A stretch of DNA of 64,000 nucleotides from Glebionis coronaria (Eukaryota > Streptophyta > Magnoliopsida > Asterales > Asteraceae). Each line of letters opens with the position of its first letter. The stretch's first letter is position 1. This document shows, piece by piece, positions 35,961 to 46,901 of this stretch. The notes under the pieces were generated by a model that worked only from the letters and a program-made list of their open reading frames with translations, had not been told where the DNA came from and did not search any database. The position numbers were made by a program, and so were the translations under genes. The stretch covers positions 593,749,895-593,813,894 of the forward strand of contig CM046880.1 in NCBI GenBank assembly GCA_025667525.1. Reading direction: 5' to 3'.

Positions 35961-38893
35961 CTGAAAATATCAACACACGAAGACAATGTAGAGGTATCGG
36001 AATCTGAATGTTCCTTGTTATTAGCAGGTACAGATTTAATAATCTTAGATTTGCTAAATTTAGGTTTCTTAGATTTCCTAGCCTTCTTCTTCCTAGTTGG
36101 TGGTGTAGATTCTAGTTGGCTTAAATCCTGCGGTATTTCTTCACTGATAGGCACTATAGTAGGGGCTGACCTAATTAAAGGGCGCTGTTTTCATACTTGA
36201 GTGCGAGCGTTCCTAACTAAAGGACGCTCAGACCTAACCTCAATGGATGCATTCCTAGTTAAAGGGCACATTGTTCCATCTAATGTAAAGGTCCTACCAG
36301 TGGGACGCCATTGCCAGCCAACTTGGGCACGAGTTCTACCCGTTGGCTTCCATTCAAGACCATTCCTAATGGCATTCATTTCATTCATATGATCAATAAG
36401 ACACAAATCATGACGTTGGGAAAACATACATTCATTACAATTCCAACAATTCAAATTAGAATTCACGAATGGTTTAGGCTTCTGCACAGGCGCAGAGCTT
36501 TTAGTCTTAACATGATTTTTTTTATTTAAAACTGAACTAACATTCCTATGGTGAGCTTCTACTTTCTTCTTTTTGGCACTACTAGTGGAGGGCTTGATCT
36601 TATCTTTCTTGAGTGGCGATCCTTTAGCCTTAGTAGTCTCTTTTAATCCTGTAGAAGGCAAAGTGGGAACATTAGCAACAGATTTTAAAGGTGCCTTACT
36701 TGATTGTGCCAATGACGGTTTTGCTCCTGGAGTCTTATTGAATGGAGTTACAGCAATGGGCCTATTAGTAAGTAGTGCAGAGCCTGGTTTACCTATGTAT
36801 TGAAAATATGCTAAGCAATATTGAACTCGCTTAATATATTCATGAGCCGAATAATAGTAGCTACTTGAGGGATCTAAGGCATAAAGATCGTCTAAAATAT
36901 CCCTAACAAGATCTACATGCTTAATGGCATTCCTCATATAATCATCGTAGGTAACCGGGTTTCTCTTATGAAGCGGGTTCTTATAAAGCACTACTGACTT
37001 GGTTGTTGGAGCACTAGTGGACGGTGCAGAGTCGGTAGCTAAGTTATCAACAACTTCTTGTCGGGTGAGAAGAAGTGTCTCCTTTAACTCGGCCAAAACC
37101 ATGTTTTTGTCAATGAGTAGGATGTTTAAGTCAGAGATTTCCTCACACTTTTGGTTCGGTTGTTCAATATAAGATTGTTGCTGTGCCGCATTAAAAGCGA
37201 AGCGTTCTTCTAGTGAACCATAAAGAGCGGATAGTCCCTGTCTTGTCCGATCCATCTCCCCTAGAACAGACGAAAGTCTAATTTCTAAGACCTGGTTTTT
37301 AGACTCTGCAGCCTCTAGTTCCAATTTTAGTGTTTCATTTGATGACACATCTCTCTTCAATCTCATAATCTCTTCCTCTAATGCCTTAACTATTGCAATC
37401 ATCTTGTCACTCGTCTCAACACCGTTTTCACAACTATTTGTTATCAAAAGATCCTCATTTTGAGTTTGTTGTTTTAATTCTAAAGATATACAATGTTGTT
37501 CTAGTTGATTAAAGCGTTTTGAAAGTAAATTGTAAGAATCTTGTAGCTTTAAAAACTCAGCATTAGATTCGTGACAAGAATGATTATCTACCTCATTTAC
37601 AGTATCAGCAACATTTACAGAGAGATCACAAACATCATCACATATATGCACAGCATCACAGTTAATCATAGCGGATGTAAGCTCATTCGAATAATTAACA
37701 TTTACAGTAGTAAGCACATCACACGAGATTACTTCGGACAAGAATCGGTCATATTCGGTTAAAATCTTTTCTTTTTCAATTAGTTGTAGTTCGTAAGCGG
37801 TGTCCATTTCATAAAACACTTTTTGAACTTCTCCAATTTCAAATTCAAGATTTTCCTTAAGAGATGCAAAACTTCCTTTTAGACTTTCGACAAATGGATT
37901 GATCTCATTTTTAAACACCTCGTTCATGTGTTCGAAAGCCCATTCTCTGGCGTTTAGGCCATTTGAAGTCGTACATTCCAAAATGACCTTGTCAAAATTA
38001 GTAAAGTATTGATTAATCTCTTGCAAGTTTAACCATACAGTGCTAACAGGTGGGAGATCCTTTGGAATTTCCTTAGGACCTTCCATGTTGACAAGTGTAG
38101 GAAATGTACTAGGGTTTTCTTCATTCAACATGTAGGTTGGTGCTGTAATGAGATCTTTGTCCATATGGAAGCGAATTCTAAAATCCGTTTTAGCAAGCTC
38201 CTGATTCATTTTAAAATAATCACACTCAGGATATTTTGCAGAATTGTATGACCGATCCTCATCAACTAGATCCTTACTTGTGCGATCATCGAAAATAACA
38301 ATCGGGTCTAAGACCAATCCTAGTTGGGTTGCATTATAAAGTCTAGGACTATGGATCAAAGCTTGTTTTGCATACCGTGGGTTAGGGGGAAGGCCTTTTT
38401 GACGTGATAAGTTAAATTCTCTAAACGAAGCATCAAATAAGTGCACTAGTTGAGAAGCAGCGTATTGTCTTAAAAGCAAATAATCTAGACTTCTAATCTT
38501 ATTAGCAGCATTAATCTCCATTTCATTCTTCTTAGACTCGAGTAATTCAAAATCCGTTTGAAGTTTTTGAAAATTAGTGACTACTAACTCCTTTTCTTTA
38601 AGTTCATTAGAGAGATTTGCTCTTAAGTTTTCAATTTCTTGCAAGTGACCCATTTGTTTGTTTCGAAAGTGATCATATTCGGGATTTGTTAGAACACTAG
38701 ACGAAGGCACTAATTCCAAAGTTTGAACTTTCTCGTTGCTTAAGGCAAGCTCATCAGACAAATTCTTATTCTTAGCTAGGGTTTCTAAAAGTGCAGCATT
38801 CATTTGGCTAAGTAATGTAGCAGGAACCATGACCAAATCTTGTTGAGCAGGAGTAGGCGTATGCGAAAAGGCTCCCGGTTGTGATTCACTCAA
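35909..38893 (-). pseudogene. E2 gag-pol linker: long coiled coil, WKPTGRT repeats
   Basis: About 980 codons in frame with gag. It is separated from gag by one TAG (38897-38899) and cut by a TGA at 36191-36193. Most is predicted coiled coil by heptad pattern (NSCENGVETSDKMIAIVKAL, RLKRDVSSNETLKLELEAAE). A conserved block DYMRNAIKHVDLVRDILDDL and YIKRVQYCLAYFQYIGKPG follows. Then come lysine-rich linkers, a CWNCNECMF cysteine cluster, and repeats of the type WKPTGRT/WRPTGRTF and RNA-x-R. I know this architecture from Asteraceae copia polyproteins. It probably belongs to Gag and helps particle assembly (inference). Confidence 0.75.
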
Positions 38894-38896
38894 ATT

Positions 38897-40738
38897 CTAG
38901 GGACTCACATTGATATTACTATCATTGATTGTCTCCTCATTTGAAAGACTCACCACCGAAGACTCATTCGAATCAGCACTCTGTTGCACAACTTGATGTG
39001 GTTGAATACTAGCATCAGTGGTATTATCAGTGGTATTAATAAGTACCTCAGATCTCTTTTCTGGCCCTAAGCTGGAGATAGTTGCCATGAGAGCAGCCTT
39101 TGCAGATTGAAATTCATCACAGTCTGAGTCATACGCATCGAGATCATCTGCTTGGTATGCTGCATTCTGTGTGGTGACAGTGTCTTGTTCAGCAATCCCT
39201 GGATCAGCAAGAAATGCAAGCTCCTCTTCATCAAGTTCCCTTCCTTGTGCTTGAGCATTCACCAGATAGATCTTCTCTACAAACCATTGACCATCCCTTC
39301 TCCTCTTGGGTTTCTTGCAATCCCTGGACATGTGTCCTTCTTCCTTGCAGTTGTAGCATGTAATCATTCTCAACTTGCTTGTGGAATTAGCCCGTGGAGC
39401 AGGATTGACCATTGGAGCCTGATTGACCGTGCGAGCATTGGTAGTTGATGTGGTAGGTCTCCCCTGATATGGTTGAATAGGCTGAACCATTACCCTGCCA
39501 TTCTCAATAGTAGCTTGTTGGCGAGAATTGGATGAATTCCTCAACTGATTGTTAGTCGGAGTTGATCCCCTAAATCCTCGTTTGCTTAAAGTCCTTGTGA
39601 GATAAGCAGACATAGTGGTTAACACTTTAACTGGGTCAGTTCCTTGTTTGAACACAGGAATGGGGACTTCATCATCATCATCACAATACATTGCTTGGTC
39701 ATGTTGAGCTGCATAATCACTAGAAGGAATACTCATTTGATCAGGGTAGCTTGTTGGATATGCTGCATTCTCTTGATAAGAAGAATATGAAGCATAAGGT
39801 GCAATACTTGCTGGGTGATGTTGTGAAGCATAGTGTGGTGAAGGTGCATTGAACCGATATTGTTGCTGATGTGAGGTGGGTGGTTGTGGTAGAATCGAGT
39901 ATTGGGGGAAGGTTGGTGTCATGTAAGGTGATGGATGATAGGCTTGATGTCCCAAGATATAAGGAGTGTTGTTGTGTGACAAGCTTGGTTGATTCGCCAT
40001 CAAAGCTAAGGAATCAGGGTACATACCTCGAGGCGAATGGTGCATGATCACATGTTTCTCATGCTGCTGAAGGAAAGCATAGAGTTGATCCAAATTGCAC
40101 TTATGCAAATCCCTGGTTAACTTAACATCGGTAATATACTCACCCCATTCAGCTTGAGGTAAAGTATTCAAAAATTTGGTGTTAACCTGGAATGGAGCAA
40201 TCACGAGATTGTATACATTCAGATCATTCATAAGAGTGGTGAATTTGAAGTAATAGTCGTGAAGCGTTTCCCCTGGGTTGTACGTGAATCTATCAAACAG
40301 ATCATACAACTGACATTCCCTTTCCTGTTTGGTGAGGGACGTACCTTGTAGCAACACCTTTAGACGTTCCCATAAGTCCTTTGCAACCGTATACTGACTT
40401 ACCATCCGATAGATATCATGTGGAAGAGCTTGGAGAATTGTTTGAAGAGCCTTTTCGTCTGCATCGGCAACAAGTTGTTGAGCTGGTGTAAGTTCTTCAA
40501 ACTCCCTTGGTCGAGTCACATTGTTCACCACGATGGTACCATAGTCAAGTGGACCATTTAAAATTGACTTAACCATAAGCCTCCCATATACCGGTTTTCC
40601 CTTAAGGTAAGACATCATCCGGCCTTGCCATGCTTCAAAAACTTATTTGATGAGCATTGGCGGGCGATTATCCGTTCCCGTAATGACGGAAATATCCGTA
40701 AGGGATGTCATCTGAGGCATTACTGAATTCGGACTCAT
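38897..40738 (-). pseudogene. E2 gag with zinc knuckle
   Basis: The likely start is the ATG at 40738 (MSPNSVMPQMTSL). An in-frame TAA at 40643-40645 splits the N-terminus from the remaining 573 codons. The body has the copia Gag (UBN2) pattern: [54 protein letters not shown] glutamine/proline/tyrosine-rich region follows, then CCHC knuckle [14 protein letters not shown] and an acidic tail. It ends at a TAG directly followed in frame by the coiled-coil linker. Confidence 0.88.
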
Positions 40739-41481
40739 TTTGTTAACTTCAAAGAGACAAAGATTATCGGTTGATCGAGCAGTGAAGTAAAGCTTGTGAA
40801 TTGTGTTGAGTTTTTGTTGTAAGAAACCAAGATTAAATCCTCTAAAAAATCGTCGAAAAAACAAGTAAAATAACCCTTGATTCGGAACTTTTTGTTGATT
40901 CGGAAGTGTTGATTCGGAAGATTTGGCTTGGAATACCTTGATTCGGAACTTTTGGTTCGGAAGTCTTGATCCGGAACTTTCCCTTGATCCGGAACTTTTC
41001 CCTTGATCCGGAACTTTCCCTTGATCCGGAACTTTCCTTGATCCGGAACTTTCTCCTTGATCCGGAACTTTCCTTGATCCGGAACTTTATCCTTGATCCG
41101 GAACTTTCCTTGATCCGGAACTTTTGGTTCGGAACTTCCTTGATCCGGAACTTTCCTTGATCCGGAACTTTTGGTTCGGAACTTCCTTGATCCGGAACTT
41201 TTGTTGATCCGGAACTTTTCGTTCGGAACTTTTGGTTCGGAACTTTGGTTGATCCGGAACTTTTTGATCCGGAATTTTTTGGTTCGGAACTTTTTGGTCC
41301 GGAACTTTGGTTGATCCGGAACTTTTTGGTTCGGAACTTTTGCTGGGTAATCAGAAACTTGTACGATGAACAGTCGATCAATAAAAGATGAGATAAACCC
41401 AGATTTTTTACCAAATAACCCAAAAAGTTTTGTGATTTCTACAATAATAAGTAAAAACAAATACTTATCTACTAATCCCAA
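40735..41481 (-). other. Minisatellite-encoded leader ORF overlapping gag start (ATGA)
   Basis: A 248-codon open frame runs through the minisatellite (repeats of KFRIKEKVPDQG and KVPNQKFR type). Its TGA (40735-40737) overlaps the gag ATG (40736-40738). It may be an accident of the repeat, but the exact overlap is notable. Confidence 0.45.
40876..41343 (-). repeat. E2 CGGAA minisatellite 1 (13-17 bp units), before gag
   Basis: About 28 copies of TTGATCCGGAACTTT and TTGGTTCGGAACTTT units lie between primer site and gag. The core CGGAACTT is the same as in minisatellite 2, 10 kb away. Confidence 0.92.
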
Positions 41482-41580
41482 TCACAAAAACACCAAGAAT
41501 CAAGATGGATCTTCTTAAAGAACACTAATACAATCAAAAACTAAAAAACCACACAAATCATTACCTTAAATCACCCCATA

Positions 41581-41593
41581 GCTCTTGATACCA
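41581..41593 (-). other. E2 primer-binding site
   Basis: The complement reads TGGTATCAAGAGC, an iMet-type primer site, two bases from the 5' LTR. Confidence 0.88.
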
Positions 41594-41595
41594 AA

Positions 41596-41925
41596 TGTAG
41601 AATCTTGATAACCTATGAATCTATGAAGGGTTGATGATTTCTAGAGAGAGAAACTAGAGAGAGAAAGTGAGAGAAAACTATGTGTTATTTTATTCAAATG
41701 AAAACAAGAAATGTTCAACAACCAACCCCTTTCCAAGGAGGAAAGGGGTATTTATACTTCCAAGTCACTAATGGACTTGGGCCGGTCCATGACAAGCCCA
41801 TGGACCGGTTCTTACTTAACTAAATAAGTAACTATTAACTATTTGTTAACTACGAGCTATTACAACATAAATAATATTGTGGAGTGGCCGATACTTCTAA
41901 TATACGTAAAAACGTATTTCTAACA
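41596..41925 (-). repeat. E2 5' LTR (330 bp)
   Basis: Pairs with 23933-24263; about six differences. Exact 5-bp duplication AGGGT follows. Confidence 0.95.
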
Positions 41926-41971
41926 AGGGTTTTAAAAGTTTTGACCAAAAAATCGTCAAAAGCCACTTTCT

Positions 41972-42043
41972 GGCCGCGGTACCCTATAGGGGCCGGCGGT
42001 TCCATATCACTAAGGAACCGCGGGTCTGTAAGGAACCGCGTCC
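41972..42043. repeat. GC-rich palindromic module B (E3, between ORF2 and ORF3)
   Basis: GGCCGCGGTACCCTATAGG then CCGGCGGTTCCATATCACTA, its inverse AAGGAACCGCGGG, and AAGGAACCGCGTCC. Same layout as modules A, C, D and E. Confidence 0.85.
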
Positions 42044-42485
42044 AGTGGACTTTAAACCATGTTTTTCCTGGGTTTTGGGAAAAACTAAGACTTTTTCAAA
42101 AAAAATTTGCAAATCTTGGAATTTTACCTCTATTAGAACCAAAATATGCTAGGGTTGCATAAAGCAACACATTCACAAAGAATGTCTTGACAAAGGGTGA
42201 CAAAATAATTTAGATATCATTTTGAACCAATTTTAGTCAAGTTTAGGGGTTGTGATAGATTTAGGTTCAATTTTAATTTTAAATTAAAGTTGATTAGTGT
42301 GCACAAAAAGATAGAATCACACAAAGCTAAATCCATAAGTCAACAACATGAAACATTCATTAATGAGGAAAGTACAAAGATAAATAAAGACTAACTAATA
42401 CATAGCTAGCTTAATATTAAATCTAGATAAGTAGTTTTCTTTGGCTTGGTTTTGTTGAAAACTCTTATTAAAAGAACTCCATCAT

Positions 42486-43184
42486 TCATCTCCTAGGAGG
42501 AGGCATGGAGAACAAGGCAAGCAAGAAGTCTTGCAAACCCCTATGTAGTCCATACATGTCCATCCTTAGGTTATGGATGAGGAAGTGGTTGTAGAGACAA
42601 CATGGACATCTAGGACCATGAGTTTGTTGAAATCCAAAGTAAGGATCACCCAAGAGGAGGGAAAGAGGGACACCCAAAGTTGGGATGTTTGAGTTGGGTG
42701 GAGGTGGAGGAGGCAAGTTCTCCAAGGGTGATGTGGGTGAAAGTGGAGGCATGTTCCCCAAAGGAGAAATGGGTGAGTGTGGAGGTAAATCCTCTAAGGT
42801 TGGTGAAATGGGTGAGTTGTGAGGGGTAAATGGTGAAGTCACCAAAGTGTCATCAAAGTCATTCCCAAAAGGAATGCTTTGGATTGGTTGAGGTTGTGTG
42901 GTCACTTACAAGGGTGCACTTGGAGTGAAGGGTGAAGAAAGCTCATTCATTCCTGAGTTGAATGAAGAGGAGGTAGAACCAATGGAGTGGTTAGTACCAT
43001 GGGTGGATGAAGTCTTGCATGGTGCAAGAGGTGGGGAAGGTGATGAAGAAATGAGGATAGGAGCATTCTCATTCTTAGGTGTGTGGAAAGGTGAGGAGTT
43101 AGGCTTAGCTACCTTAACCCTTATTTTGAGTGTTTTACTTGGGGTGGAGGTCTTGGAAGTGTTTGAGGTTTTGGTACACACCAT
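42486..43184 (-). pseudogene. E3 ORF2: proline-rich HGxxCxCC protein, one stop
   Basis: Two pieces in one frame (43184-42909 and 42905-42486) separated by a single TAA, about 232 codons. The N-terminal part is basic (SKTLKIRVKVAKPNSSPF), the middle is serine/proline-rich with repeats of the type PPLSPTSPLENLPP. The end has HGPRCPCCLYN, then a hydrophobic/aromatic helix and PPPRR. The HG-x2-C-x-CC block and following helix recur in ORF3. No known domain recognised; could be a Gag-like or accessory protein of a non-autonomous element. Confidence 0.6.
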
Positions 43185-43425
43185 GGTTGATTAGGGTGGT
43201 TTCAGGTTTAGGGAAGTATGTTTGATGTGTGAAGAACATGGCAAACAAGGTGGGTTTAAATGGGTGAGGGGATGATCCAAACTAGTAATGGGTTAAAATC
43301 ATTTTAGGTGAATAATGAATTTAGGTAACCTAGTTTAGGAAATGTGCAGTTTATTACTGAAAATCATGCAAGGTTTACACAAAATTAAGAAAACAGTGTA
43401 AAGCAAAGATGCTGTCGTGCACAGT

Positions 43426-43499
43426 GACCGGCGGTTCCTTATCTAGGACCGGCGGTACCTTATCGATAAGGAACCGCGGGTCGATATGGAACCGCGACC
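43426..43499. repeat. GC-rich palindromic module C (E3, between ORF1 and ORF2)
   Basis: GACCGGCGGTTCCTTATCTA, then GGACCGGCGGTACCTTATCG, its inverse ATAAGGAACCGCGGGT, and ATATGGAACCGCGACC. The central pair forms a strong hairpin around TTATCGATAA. Confidence 0.88.
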
Positions 43500-43784
43500 A
43501 GAAGGTTTTCAAAAATTTCCCTTCCCAGTTTTTGATAAACCCATATTTTTCCCAAACGTTTCACAAGCCAAAGTTAACTACAGATCATAATCTAATAAGC
43601 TAACTATCATAAGGCATGCACAAAGCTATGTAAAACACTAACATGATGGCATAATTAACATTAAGGATCAAGATAAATGATAATTCAAACATGCAATCAT
43701 AAGTTAATACATATCCAAGATAAAATAAAATTGTTCAACAATACATGTTTACCAACATGTATTCTTTGAAAAGCTTCAAAGCTT

Positions 43785-45003
43785 TCACCTTCTCTTCTTC
43801 CCCAATCCCTTGATCATATTCCCCAAGAACTTGAAACCTTTTCTTGATTCAACCCGGTGTTCGTGCAATTCCCCTCGAGTTCTAAGGTTTTCACGGTAAA
43901 GATGCTTCATATTGATATCTTCCGGTACTTCACTAGAATGATGAGGAGGAGGAGCTAAGTCTTCAAATTCATCCTCGAAAGGGTTTGAGGATGGATGGGA
44001 ATTACTCGAAGAGTGGAAATGAGAACTAGTACCTATGCCATCACCATCACTTGTTGGCATGTCCATGTCCTCATCATCCATCTCTTGATGAAGAAATTTT
44101 CTCGATCCTCGATCACTTCTTGTCTTTCTTGCATATGCCTCTTGAATAGGCAACATAACCCGATGAACCGGGTAGAAGCGAGAAAGATCAAGGTGGGGAA
44201 AATCATGAGCAACCCTTTTGAAAAGGCGAGTTAGAAGCATAGCATAGGGAAGGTTTGTCTTGGGCTTCGAAAGGGCATAATTGATTCGTCGAGCGATATA
44301 GAATGCCAAGTTGTACTTGGTGGATGTAAATATGAAACTCAACATATGCACCATACACGCCGGGATGTGATCTCGGTTTCCACCAAGACAAAAGACATTC
44401 TCCCTAAGGATATTGGCCCATTGGACCATGAAATCCTTAAGGTCGCTAGAGAGCACTTCATATCGATTCATATTTCGTACATTTGAATAAAGGCTTCTCA
44501 CAACGTTTCCATCACGCTCTTTCGAGATGATGTCAAGGATGAACTCTAGATCAATTTCAGTGAGGTCATTTGGAGGTTTATCGAAGGATTCCGAGAGAGC
44601 ATCAAGTCTCCATTTATCCGTAAACCGACAAGTGCCTTCATATGGCACACCGAGAATTTGACCAAAGTTTTCGAGGGAGTATTGAATCAATTGATCATTC
44701 AACACGAAACGAATGAAGATTTCTCCGTTGTATTCAAACATGGAGTAGGTGCTAAAGAATTCAAGAAGGAATAGGGGTAAATATCTTCTTCTATGTTGAG
44801 CAAGCAATCAAACCCCGAAAGCTCAAACATAGATTGGATATAGGCATAACCCGTTATTTCCTTGTCAACGACTCTACCCTCATGGAAACAACGAGTGGAA
44901 AGGGATGGAAAAGCGTTTTGAAGTTGGGGGAAGCATAGGTTTGAGAGATGTCGGGCATATAATCTCTAGTGAATTGATGATCTTTTTGATATTGAGAAGG
45001 CAT
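43785..45003 (-). pseudogene. E3 ORF1: plant transposon-protein-like, frameshifted
   Basis: Starts at the ATG at 45003 (MPSQYQKDHQFTRDYMPDIS) and ends at 43785, about 405 codons. Shifts near 44880 and 44780 are needed to join the N-terminus to the 340-codon open body. The body has EFFSTYSMFEYNGEIFIRF, FGQILGVPYEGTCRFTDKW, RENVFCLGGNRDHIPACMVH and LPYAMLLTRLFKRV. A polar, acidic segment and a basic C-terminus (KGLGKKRR) follow. The spacing (F-x-S/A-T, substrate-like strand, LGVP, GG/HD core, LPY-x-LLT) matches the extra ORFs of E1 and E2 and the 'putative plant transposon protein' domain. It lies 5'-most in E3, where gag would be expected. Confidence 0.65.
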
Positions 45004-45039
45004 AATTAAGTACCTAAATACAAACAAAAATATTTCCAA

Positions 45040-46887
45040 TCACTCATATGAAAATCAAAAAAGGAAAACGAAAAATGAAAATGTGTTATATCAATTTCTT
45101 GACAAACAAAGGATTGAATCCATATCATTTTCATGTTCACAATGTGTCTATTCCATCATTAACCAAGAACACATGATCTATGCTAGATCAACAATGGATT
45201 AGAACATTGGTTTTTCAAAACAAGGTTTTTAGGTAAGCATTAACAATGTCATTACCTACTTGTTCATGGGTCCATCTCAAATCCATCATTCAACCAAAAT
45301 TATTTAGCCTAAATTCGGATTTGTTCTACAAGTGGGTTTTAGTGAGAATATCAACCTAAGGAATCATAGTAAGATTACCATGTCAACCCACATTCCTATT
45401 AAGGTTTTAATTCAATTTCAATTTTAAAAATCCCCAATTATTAAAGGATGAACCCTAGAACAAAATAGATAAAATTGAAAGAAAATACTTACAATTAATT
45501 GATGTTAGATGAAGGATGAGTGAAACCCACAACTTGGAATCAATTAATTTGAGTGATTGAAGGTTTTGGAAGCTTCAACAATGGTGGAAAAGGTAAAACC
45601 CGTCGGCTGTGTGTTTTTGGGAGAAAGAGAGTTTGGTTTGAAAAAGAATAAAAAACTCAAACTGGCGCTCTGACAAAAGTTACTGCCCGCGGTACCTTAT
45701 CGATAAGGAACCGCGGGTTTGAGCCGCGGAGATAAGGAACCGCCTACAGAGGCATGTTTTTATCTCTGAAAAACGCCAAATTTTGAAAATCCAGTTTTTC
45801 TAAAATACTTAAAATTAAATCATGAGCCTTTTAGAATATCATTGGATCATCATAACACTAAGCAATATGCCTTAATGAAGGATCACGAGTTAAATCAAGA
45901 TCGAAAAGAACCGAAACGGACAAACGACTACTCGTAGCAAAACGACTAAGTGGAGAGAAGTCAAGAGAAGTGAATCAAGACTAGGATCAATGCTCAAGGG
46001 ATCAATGACAATCTTCAAGTAGTTGTAACGAAGAGCTTGTGTCATATATAGTGGTTTAAGACGTGCCTTTCCAGCGAAACGATAAACGGCTTTGGTAATG
46101 AATAAGCACAAAGCAATTATTCAAGTATAGACTAAGATCACTTTCAATAATAGTCTTAGTCTAAACTAAAATATGAGCAAGGTATTAATTCACTTTCTCT
46201 CCCACAAAGGGCCTACTAACCGTATGGGTGCAAACCATAGAAATCATGCTTGATACTTTAAGCTTCTACTAACTCACTCTACATCACCATAGTGAGTCAA
46301 GTATCCAAGCAATGAAGGTTTGAGAGGATAAAAGAAAAGAAACACAAACCACAAATAAATGTCAAGGCAAGGATGCCGAGAACAAGCACATAGTCAAGTA
46401 ATGATCAAAAGAATGATCAAAGGGCATGTGGAAGAACGAAAGCGTACCTTGGCCACAAACAGCAATCCATGAAGGAATAAGTGCTATGCCCAATCAATGA
46501 CTATGATGAGTACTAAGTCTTCAAGGACTAGTATCATTCCCAATCATCTTGGTATCATCATTCAAAGATGTTAAAGATCGATGAAGATGATTCTTCTAAA
46601 AGTGCAAGTAACTCAATCCATAACCAATTAATTGATTGATCTTTATGAGTACCTACACAAAGCAAGATGCAAACTAGTAGATACATTTCAAGAGTATATC
46701 TAAAATGCATAAAGGCTACTAATCTTAAGTGGGATGCAATATTATCAATTAAAATACCTATTTTCAAAGAAAACATAGTTTTGACCAAAGAGAAACTTTA
46801 GTACAACTAGACCTTCTAATTTGAGGAGACAATGGATCGATCCAAGTTTCAAAGTACAATATACTTCAAAGATCTTGAGTGACCATC
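45040..46887. other. E3 leader, non-coding
   Basis: About 1.85 kb of AT-rich sequence between primer site and ORF1. Module D is at 45685-45744. No ORF with coding character was seen. The leader is long for a copia element and typical of LARD-like elements. Confidence 0.6.
45685..45744. repeat. GC-rich palindromic module D (E3 leader)
   Basis: GCCCGCGGTACCTTATCG followed at once by its inverse ATAAGGAACCGCGGGT, then GAGATAAGGAACCGCC. The shortest copy, with a near-perfect central palindrome. Confidence 0.88.
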
Positions 46888-46899
46888 GCTCTGATACCA
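46888..46899 (-). other. E3 primer-binding site
   Basis: The complement reads TGGTATCAGAGC followed by GATGG; matches initiator methionine tRNA. It lies two bases from the 5' LTR. Confidence 0.9.
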
Positions 46900-46901
46900 A
46901 T

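Larger units (their letters stand above)
23933..41925 (-). mobile_element. E2: Sirevirus-like Ty1/copia element, 18 kb
   Basis: LTRs of 331 and 330 bp (TGTAGAATC...TTCTAACA) flanked by exact AGGGT duplications (23928-23932, 41926-41930). Primer site TGGTATCAAGAGC on the element strand; polypurine tract AGGGGGAGAT next to the 3' LTR. The order from 5' to 3' is: CGGAA minisatellite, gag, very long coiled-coil linker, an intact-looking 1,155-codon pol, second CGGAA minisatellite, a roughly 1,290-codon extra ORF, and a 2.3-kb 3' spacer. LTRs differ at about six sites (near 98%), the youngest insertion by nesting order. Confidence 0.95.
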
